Positions 58,688-64,000 of a stretch of DNA of 64,000 nt are shown one piece after another. Every line of letters begins with the position of its first letter. Within the stretch, counting starts at the first letter, position 1. A model generated the notes under the pieces. The model worked only from the letters and a program-made list of their open reading frames with translations, had not been told where the DNA came from and searched no databases. Source of the stretch: Streptomyces spongiicola. GTDB lineage: Bacteria; Actinomycetota; Actinomycetes; Streptomycetales; Streptomycetaceae. Made by a program: the position numbers and the translations under genes. The DNA lies in contig NZ_CP029254.1 of the NCBI RefSeq assembly GCF_003122365.1, positions 6,016,001-6,080,000 on the forward strand. Direction: 5' to 3'.

Positions 58688-60075
58688 CAGACCACCGGCA
58701 ATCCCTCGGGGCCCCGGATCAACGCGCCCGGCCGCCAGCGCAGTTCCTCCTCCGGCACGGCCAGACGCATCCCTGGGAAGCGGTCGACCAGGGCGGCGAA
58801 CAGCAACTCGGTCTCCAGCCGGGCGAGCAGCGCCCCGACGCAGTAGTGCGGGCCGTATCCGAACGCCACATGGGGGTTGGGGCTTCGGTCCAGTGCGATC
58901 CCGTCCGGGTCGGAGAAGACCTCCGGATCCCGGTTGGCGGCGAGGTAGGAGACGTAGACGGCCTCGCCGCGGCGGATCCGCCGGCCGCCGACGGTCAGGT
59001 CCTCCGTCGCGATGCGGCACAGCCCGACCCCGTTGCGGTGCGGTATCCACCGCAGCAGTTCGTCGACGGCCGTGGCACGCACCCCGGGTTCCCTGCGCAG
59101 CCGGTCCATCAGCTCGGGCCTGGTCAGCAGCAGGTACGCCATGTTCCCGGTGTTGTTGGTGACCGCCTCGCCCCCGATCTGGATCAGCAGTGCCAGCCCG
59201 ACGGCCTCGGCCCCGGTGATCTCGCCGTCGGCGACGGCCGCGGACAGCAGCCCGATCACGTCCTCCCCGCCGGTGCCGTGCCGCTCGGCCAGCAGCCGCT
59301 CGAAGTGGCCGCACATCGCGTTCCTGGCCCGCTCGCTGCGCCCGGCGCCCTCGGCTGAGGACAGGATCAGCGAGGTCCACTCGTGCATCGCCGGCCGGTC
59401 CTCGGCGGGCACGCCCATCAGTTCGCAGACGACGGCCAGCGGGAACGGCGCGAGGACCCGCGCCACGAGGTCGGCCGGCGGCCCGTCGCGCAGGACCCCG
59501 TCGACGAGTTCGTCGAGCATGGCCCCGGCACGCTCGCGCAGCCGCTCCACGCCGCCGCTGGTGAACGCGGGGGCGACGGCACGGCGCAGCCGGGTGTGGT
59601 CGGGCGGGTCCTCGAAGCCGACGGCCCCGTCCACCGGGATGAAGTGCGGTGCCAGCCGGGTGACATCGCTGCCGGCGACCGCCCTGCGGCTGAGGCGCGG
59701 ATCGTTCGTCACGGTCCGTACGTCCGCGTGGCGCGACACCAGCCAGGCCCATCCCTCGCCGTGGGGGAGCCTGATCCGGGTCACGGGGCCCTCCCGCATC
59801 AGCGCCGCGAGGTCCGGATCGAACTCCACGCCGGTCAGCTCACGTACCGGCCAGAAGCGGACCGGGGGGACCGGTTCGGATGCCGTAGTTCCGGTCGCCC
59901 CCGGTCCGGATGCACCGGGTTCGGATGCCCCCGGTTCGGTCGCCCCCGGTTCGGATGCACCGGGTTCGGTCGTCGCCGTTCCGGTCGCCCCCGGTTCGGA
60001 TGCCCCCGGTTCGGTCGTCGCCGGTCCGGTCGCGGCCGGTGCCCGCGTCGTCCTGGTGGAAGCCCTGTCCCGCAT
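58684..60075 (-). CDS. cytochrome P450, CYP158A2-like
   Basis: This 463-residue P450 is very close to CYP158A2, which couples flaviolin into red-brown polymers: PPVRFWPVRELTGVEFDPDLAALMREGPVTRI, LGFEDPPDHTRLRR-like block, ELLRWIPHRNGVGL (K-helix), and the heme loop FGYGPHYCVG with Cys412. The I-helix reads LLIQIGGEAVTNNTGN, where the usual acid-Thr pair is replaced, as in CYP158A2. An extra N-terminus of about 57 residues consists of EPGASEPGAT repeats coded by 18-bp tandem repeats. The ATG has GGAGGAG in the rppA end, with a 2-bp gap. Confidence 0.93.
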   Translation of the reverse strand: MRDRASTRTTRAPAATGPATTEPGASEPGATGTATTEPGASEPGATEPGASEPGASGPGATGTTASEPVPPVRFWPVRELTGVEFDPDLAALMREGPVTRIRLPHGEGWAWLVSRHADVRTVTNDPRLSRRAVAGSDVTRLAPHFIPVDGAVGFEDPPDHTRLRRAVAPAFTSGGVERLRERAGAMLDELVDGVLRDGPPADLVARVLAPFPLAVVCELMGVPAEDRPAMHEWTSLILSSAEGAGRSERARNAMCGHFERLLAERHGTGGEDVIGLLSAAVADGEITGAEAVGLALLIQIGGEAVTNNTGNMAYLLLTRPELMDRLRREPGVRATAVDELLRWIPHRNGVGLCRIATEDLTVGGRRIRRGEAVYVSYLAANRDPEVFSDPDGIALDRSPNPHVAFGYGPHYCVGALLARLETELLFAALVDRFPGMRLAVPEEELRWRPGALIRGPEGLPVVW

Positions 60076-60077
60076 GG

Positions 60078-61154
60078 TCAGCTCCTCCCCACGGGGGCCG
60101 TCATCTGGGCCTCGGTCCAGCGCCCCAGACTCATCTCGGCGGTGATGCCGGGGCCGAAGCCGGCGAGGATGCCGCGCGCGGAGTGGCGGGTCGAGCCCTC
60201 GTCGAACAGCCGGCGCAGGGCGTCGAGGACGACGGCGCTGGCTATGTTCCCGTACTGGGTGAGCGTGGCCCGGCTGAACCGGAACGCCTCGGACGGCACC
60301 CCCAGGTACTTCCCCAGGTCGTCGAGGATGCGCGGACCGCCCGCGTGGATGATGTAGAAGTCCAGCGAGGCCGCGTCCCAGCCGTGTTCGGCCGCGAGCG
60401 CCTTGAGCGCCGGCGCCAGCGGTTCCATGGTGCCCGGAACCCGCCGGTCCAGCTTGAAATGGAAGCCGGTGGAGCGCACGTCGTAGGCGATCCAGTCCTC
60501 GGTGTCCCGCACCAGATAGGAGCCGTTGCGCTCCAGGGCGACACCGCGGCCGCCCCGGCCGCGCACCACGGCAGCGGCGAGTCCGTCACCGAAGAGCCCG
60601 TTGGACAGCAGGTTTCCGACGTCCAGATCGGTCGGCTGGTAGCACAGCGAGCAGAACTCGCAGGCCACCACGAGGGCGTTGGCCTCCGGATACGCCGTGC
60701 AGAAGTCGTGGGCCCGGTTGACCGCCGCCCCGCCGGCCGCGCAGCCGAGCTGCGCGATCGGCACCTGGCGCGCGTCCGTGCGGAAGCCCATGGAATTGAT
60801 CAGCCAGGCGGTGAGCGACGGCATCATGAAGCCGGTGCACGACACATAGATGATCACGTCTATGTCGACGGCTCTGAGTTCGGCCTCTGCCAGCGCCTGT
60901 TCGATCACGGCCGGCACCCGGGCCTTCGCCTCGGACTCGTAGACGGCGTTGCGGTGTTCGAAGCCGGGATGCCTCAGGGTCTCCTCGATCGGCCGCAGCA
61001 GATGCCGCTTCTCCACCCCCGTGTTCCGGATCAGGCGAAGCGCCAGGTCCAGTTGTGGATGGTCCGCGTGGACGGCCCGCGCCAGGTCCAGCGTCTGCTC
61101 CATGGTGATCACGTGTTCGGGTACGGACACCGCCGGTCGGCACAGAGTGGCCAT
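60078..61154 (-). CDS. rppA: 1,3,6,8-tetrahydroxynaphthalene synthase
   Basis: This 358-residue type III polyketide synthase condenses five malonyl-CoA to tetrahydroxynaphthalene. The catalytic triad falls at the residues known for Streptomyces RppA: Cys138 (VPIAQLGCAAGG), His270 (DFYIIHAGGPRI) and Asn303 (LTQYGNIASA), and the length agrees. ATG 61154 has GAGAAGG upstream; a longer in-frame start at 61205 lacks support. It is followed by the P450 and the cupin in one operon. Confidence 0.96.
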   Translation of the reverse strand: MATLCRPAVSVPEHVITMEQTLDLARAVHADHPQLDLALRLIRNTGVEKRHLLRPIEETLRHPGFEHRNAVYESEAKARVPAVIEQALAEAELRAVDIDVIIYVSCTGFMMPSLTAWLINSMGFRTDARQVPIAQLGCAAGGAAVNRAHDFCTAYPEANALVVACEFCSLCYQPTDLDVGNLLSNGLFGDGLAAAVVRGRGGRGVALERNGSYLVRDTEDWIAYDVRSTGFHFKLDRRVPGTMEPLAPALKALAAEHGWDAASLDFYIIHAGGPRILDDLGKYLGVPSEAFRFSRATLTQYGNIASAVVLDALRRLFDEGSTRHSARGILAGFGPGITAEMSLGRWTEAQMTAPVGRS

Positions 61155-61498
61155 GATGGTGCGCCCTTCTCTCGCGTTCCCCTCCCAAAGGATCGGGTAG
61201 GTCACCCGTTCGCGCCCGCCGAGGAAAGCCCTCGCGGTTGGTCCGTCCGGGTGAGGGCGGGACGACGCCGTCCCGGCGGCCTACGGGGCTGGCCCGTCCG
61301 GGTGACGGCGGACGGGTGCTCTCCGGGCGGCGCGGCGGCCGACGGGGGCTGGGCCGATCGGGTGACGGCGGACCGGCGGCGTCCCGATCGCACGGCGGCC
61401 GGGAAGGGATGCCATGGACGTGGAACGCCGCCCGCCCCGCTCACCCGGCGTCACCGGGGGCCGCGGCGGCATCGGGCGCCGGACGTTGGGAGCCGAAC
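61155..61498. repeat. degenerate 60-bp repeats between rppA and the second P450
   Basis: Three loose copies of GGCTGGCCCGTCCGGGTGAC, at about 61236, 61287 and 61347, are followed by GGCGGAC and CGGCGGCC blocks. The last two start 60 bp apart. The divergent rppA and P450 promoters should lie in this 344-bp gap. The repeated GTCCGGGTGA(C/G)GGCGG could be binding sites. No -35/-10 pair stands out. Confidence 0.55.
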
Positions 61499-62746
61499 GT
61501 GAAGACGCCAGAAGCCGGGGCACCGGCCGTGGCCGAACCCGTCCCTGCGGGGGGCGAGGGCGTTCGCCACTGGGACCTCGAGGACCTGAGGGCCCTGGAC
61601 TTCGACCCGTTCCTGGCCGCGGTCCTCCGTGAGGAGCCGGTGGCGCGCATCCGCCTGCCGTACGGTGAGGGCACAGCCTGGCTCGTGACGCGACACGACG
61701 ACGTCAAATCGGTCGCCTCGGACTCCCGGTTCAGCCGCCGGGCCCTCGCCGACCGGGACGTGACCAGCGGATCCCCCCACGCCATCGCCGCACGGCACGC
61801 CTCCCTCAACTACACGGACCCACCGCGTCTCACGACCATGCGCCGGGTCGTCGCCCGCGCCTTCACCGGCGCCGGAATGGAGCGGCTGAGACCCCTGGCC
61901 CAGCGGACCGCCGACGCACTGCTGGACGAGATGGAGCGGCACGGGCCGCCGGCCGATCTCGTGCGGCACCTGCACGGGCCGTTCCCGCTGTGCGTCGTCG
62001 GCGATCTGCTGGGGCTGCCCCAGGAGGACCGCACCAGGATGGTCCGGTGGACGGATGTCATCATGGCGCCGGCGCCGGACCCGGCCCGCAGCCAGGAAGG
62101 CAGGAGATCCGTCCGCGAGGTCGTCGGGGCCCTCCTCGCCCGGAGGCGCGCGGAGCCCGCGGACGACCTGGCCGGTGTGCTCGCGGCAGCCGCGTCCGAC
62201 GGGGAGATCAGCGACGACGAAGCGCTGTCGATGGCCACCGCGATCCTGGTGAGCGGGGCGCACGCGGTCCGCAACAACAGCGCGAACATGGTGTACGCGC
62301 TTCTCACCCGTCCGGAGCAACTGGCCCGGCTGCGTGCCGAGCCCGGGCTGCTGCCGCGCGCGGTCGAGGAACTGCTGCGTTACATCCCGCACCGCAACGG
62401 GGTGGGCCTGCCCAGGATCGCCACCGAGGACGTCGAGATCGGCGGTGTGCGCATCAGGGCCGGTGAGGCGGTCTACTGCTCGTACCTGGCCGCGAACCGG
62501 GATCCCGAGGTCTTTCCCGACCCGCACACCCTCGACTTCGACCGCCCGCCGGTCCCGCATCTGTCGTTCGGGTTCGGCCCGCACCACTGCGTGGGCCCCA
62601 TGCTGGCGCGGATGGAGTCCGAGGTGATGCTCGGGACGCTGCTGCGGCGCTGCCCGCGGCTGGCCCTCGCGGTTCCCCCGGAGGAGATCGCCTGGCAGCG
62701 GGGCGCGCTGATCCGCGGGCCGAAGTCCCTCCCGGTGAGTTGGTGA
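61499..62746 (+). CDS. cytochrome P450, CYP158-like
   Basis: This 415-residue P450 is clearly related to the one on the other side of rppA: DFDPFLAAVLREEPVARIRLPYGEGTAWLV, ELLRYIPHRNGVGLPRIATEDV, and the heme loop FGFGPHHCVG with Cys364. Its I-helix AILVSGAHAVRNNSAN lacks the acid-Thr pair altogether, like CYP158 enzymes that use the substrate hydroxyl for proton delivery. GTG 61499 has GGGAG upstream. It is likely to modify or couple flaviolin; a fusion-free pair of CYP158-type genes around one rppA is unusual. Confidence 0.9.
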   Translation: MKTPEAGAPAVAEPVPAGGEGVRHWDLEDLRALDFDPFLAAVLREEPVARIRLPYGEGTAWLVTRHDDVKSVASDSRFSRRALADRDVTSGSPHAIAARHASLNYTDPPRLTTMRRVVARAFTGAGMERLRPLAQRTADALLDEMERHGPPADLVRHLHGPFPLCVVGDLLGLPQEDRTRMVRWTDVIMAPAPDPARSQEGRRSVREVVGALLARRRAEPADDLAGVLAAAASDGEISDDEALSMATAILVSGAHAVRNNSANMVYALLTRPEQLARLRAEPGLLPRAVEELLRYIPHRNGVGLPRIATEDVEIGGVRIRAGEAVYCSYLAANRDPEVFPDPHTLDFDRPPVPHLSFGFGPHHCVGPMLARMESEVMLGTLLRRCPRLALAVPPEEIAWQRGALIRGPKSLPVSW

Positions 62747-62753
62747 GGCCGCT

Positions 62754-63014
62754 GTGGACGTGGATCTGCGCGTCGTGCGCGGCGCTCCGGACGCCGAGGA
62801 ACTGGCCGCCGTGATGGCCGTGCTGACCCTCGTCGCCCGCCGCCGCAGGGCGGACCCCGCCGCCGCGGGCGGCGGCACACCTGACGGCGGCACACCTGAC
62901 GGTGGACCGCGTCGGGCCCACTGGGACCGCGCGCGGGGTGCCGGCTTCCGGCCCTGCGGCTCCTGGCGGGAACGGGACCGGACGGTGACGGCGTTCGACC
63001 CGGGCGGCCGCTGA
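62754..63014 (+). CDS. acyl-CoA carboxylase epsilon-like subunit
   Basis: This 86-residue protein has the AccE/PccE pattern: LRVVRGAPDAEELAAVMAVLTLVARRR at the start and a tail with HWDRARGAGFRPCGSWRERD. In Streptomyces the small basic epsilon subunit joins the alpha/beta acyl-CoA carboxylase complex that makes malonyl-CoA or methylmalonyl-CoA. GTG 62754 is 7 bp after the P450 stop, so the two are co-transcribed. A GGTPDGGTPDGG duplication sits in the middle. No carboxylase beta gene is in view, so it may serve the complex encoded elsewhere. Confidence 0.82.
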   Translation: MDVDLRVVRGAPDAEELAAVMAVLTLVARRRRADPAAAGGGTPDGGTPDGGPRRAHWDRARGAGFRPCGSWRERDRTVTAFDPGGR

Positions 63015-63394
63015 TCCCGGCCGGGGGCGGGTAACGGGACCGTGCGGTGGCGGCGTTGGACCAGGCGGACGGCGGACACCCGCGCACCCCGCCGGGTACG
63101 CGGGGCCGGTGACCGTCCCCCGCGAGCGGGGCGGCACCCTCCGCGGGCACTCCCGGGCACTCCCGGGCACTCCCGGGCACTCCCGGGTACTCCGCGGGCA
63201 CTTCCGGGCGCCCGCGTACGCCCCCGCCGCCCCGGTGTACGGCTCCGTCTCCGCCCTTCCGGCAGACGGGGCCGGCGCGTTCCCCGGGTGAACCGGTCGG
63301 GCGGGCGCCGGCGGCGCGGGTCGGGTGCGCCGGTCGGGCGGGCGCCGGCGGCGCGGGCACGGAGTCAGGATCCGACGGCCGGCGCGGGGGTGCT
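63015..63394. repeat. 10-bp repeats and 31-bp direct repeat
   Basis: GCACTCCCGG repeats 4.4 times at 63147-63190, and GGTCGGGCGGGCGCCGGCGGCGCGGG-type sequence is present twice at about 63295-63360. Nothing in this gap looks like a gene. Confidence 0.9.
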
Positions 63395-64000
63395 TCAGGA
63401 GGTCTCGCCGTCGACGGACGACAGATGGAACAGGCCGCCTTCGGGGTCGAGGATCGTCGCCGTCCGCCCGAGCGGTGTGTCCCGCGGGGGTGCCACGACG
63501 GTTCCGTGCGCCGCGGCCGCCCGGGCCGCCGCGGCGTCCACGTCGTCCCGGCAGAAGTGGACGTGCCACCGCGGGTGGATCGCCGCGTCGGCGGAGTCCG
63601 GAACACCGCCGTACATCCCCGCCACCGTACGGCCGCCGGCGCGGAGCATCACCCGGTCGTGTTCGTAGCGCACATCGATGACGTCCGGATGGGCGTCCCA
63701 CTCGAACACCCCGCCGTAGAACAGCGCGGACGCGAACGGGTCCCGCGTGTGCAGCTCCAGCCACGCCACGGCGCCGGTTCCCCGTCCGGCCTGCCACCCC
63801 GGTGCGGCCGGCCCTTCCCAGATGCCGAACGCCGCGTCCAGCGGGTCGGCGGCCCAGGCCGTCCTCCCCCGACCGAACGCCAGCGGCCCCACGGCGACCG
63901 TCCCGCCCCGCTCCCGCACGCGTGCCGCCGCCGCGTCGGCACTGTCGGCCACGAAGTACGCAGTCCAGGCGACCGGCAGCCGTACCCCCATGCTCTGCGC
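63395..64000 (-). CDS. two-domain VOC protein, 5' end beyond the window
   Basis: The visible 198 residues (or more) hold the end of a first VOC module (VAWTAYFVADSADAAAARVRERGGTVAVGP) and a full second one (AVAWLELHTRDPFASALFYGGVFEWD, RWHVHFCRDDVDAAAARAAAAHG, ATILDPEGGLFHLSS). Homologues of this type have about 250-260 residues and start with a first-module strand missing here, so the gene continues past 64000. An ATG at 63991 is unlikely to be the true start. Confidence 0.85.
   Translation of the reverse strand, partial: AQSMGVRLPVAWTAYFVADSADAAAARVRERGGTVAVGPLAFGRGRTAWAADPLDAAFGIWEGPAAPGWQAGRGTGAVAWLELHTRDPFASALFYGGVFEWDAHPDVIDVRYEHDRVMLRAGGRTVAGMYGGVPDSADAAIHPRWHVHFCRDDVDAAAARAAAAHGTVVAPPRDTPLGRTATILDPEGGLFHLSSVDGETS

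Noticed and set aside
13562..61380. A general 60-bp periodicity linking repeat pairs at several places
   Set aside because: Pairs at 12577/12637, 13658/13718 and about 61287/61347 are 60 bp apart, but the pair at 13562/13624 is 62 apart and the display width favours noticing 60; not enough for a claim.

Overview
This is a high-GC (roughly 70-73 %) actinobacterial chromosome segment, almost certainly Streptomyces. The signs are very strong G/C bias at third codon positions, many GTG starts, ATGA/GTGA operon overlaps, several apparently leaderless genes, and family content typical of the genus: DUF397/XRE pairs, an HATPase_c_2 kinase-like protein, a SAV2148-family protein, RppA with CYP158-type P450s, and the cysI-cysH-cysC-cysD-cysN order. 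No rRNA, tRNA, CRISPR array or intact insertion sequence was recognised.

Layout. 1-10 kb: single genes and small regulatory pairs (frameshifted MerR with a hydrolase, XRE/DUF397 facing an anti-sigma-type ATPase, VOC protein, nucleoside-kinase-like protein, SDR/TetR pair, DUF1444-like protein, M24 peptidase). 10-30 kb: a storage-sugar and NADPH region holding treZ, a beta-glucosidase relic, a DUF1707-FHA protein, a tandem universal stress protein, tkt-gnd-zwf, a beta-phosphoglucomutase-like HAD protein coupled to a GH65 phosphorylase, a TetR/YciI pair, treY and glgX. 31-37 kb: SAV2148 protein, DnaQ-like exonuclease, an APH-type kinase facing a macrolide glycosyltransferase, and small conserved proteins. 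37.8-47.8 kb: one long minus-strand sulfur assimilation block starting with a 27-residue leader peptide and hairpin, then cysI, a 40-codon mini-ORF, a zinc-ribbon protein, cysH, cysC, cysD, cysN, ssuA, ssuB, ssuC and a sirohydrochlorin chelatase. 48-57.7 kb: GNAT, a GAF regulator, an AidB-like acyl-CoA dehydrogenase sharing a promoter with a YihY protein, an AraC regulator, a VOC protein and a two-component pair. 57.8-63 kb: a tetrahydroxynaphthalene/flaviolin locus (rppA, CYP158A2-like P450, MomA-like cupin) facing a second CYP158-like P450 and an acyl-CoA carboxylase epsilon-like subunit. A two-domain VOC protein runs off the right edge.

How the genes work together. GlgX, TreY and TreZ can turn glycogen into trehalose. 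The GH65 phosphorylase plus beta-phosphoglucomutase can turn an alpha-glucose disaccharide into glucose 6-phosphate, and Zwf, Gnd and Tkt oxidise that to NADPH and pentoses. The stress protein at the head suggests a stress- or development-linked NADPH module (inference). The sulfur block carries sulfate and sulfonate sulfur to sulfide and also encodes the siroheme-making step for CysI.

The most unusual property of the window is the density of short tandem repeats (units of 6, 7, 9, 10, 14, 15, 21, 22, 23 and 28 bp). They fill intergenic gaps and also extend protein ends. Other highlights are a bidirectional promoter whose two -10 boxes share one heptamer, the nested overlaps in the cys operon, and paired operators next to TetR, MerR and XRE genes.
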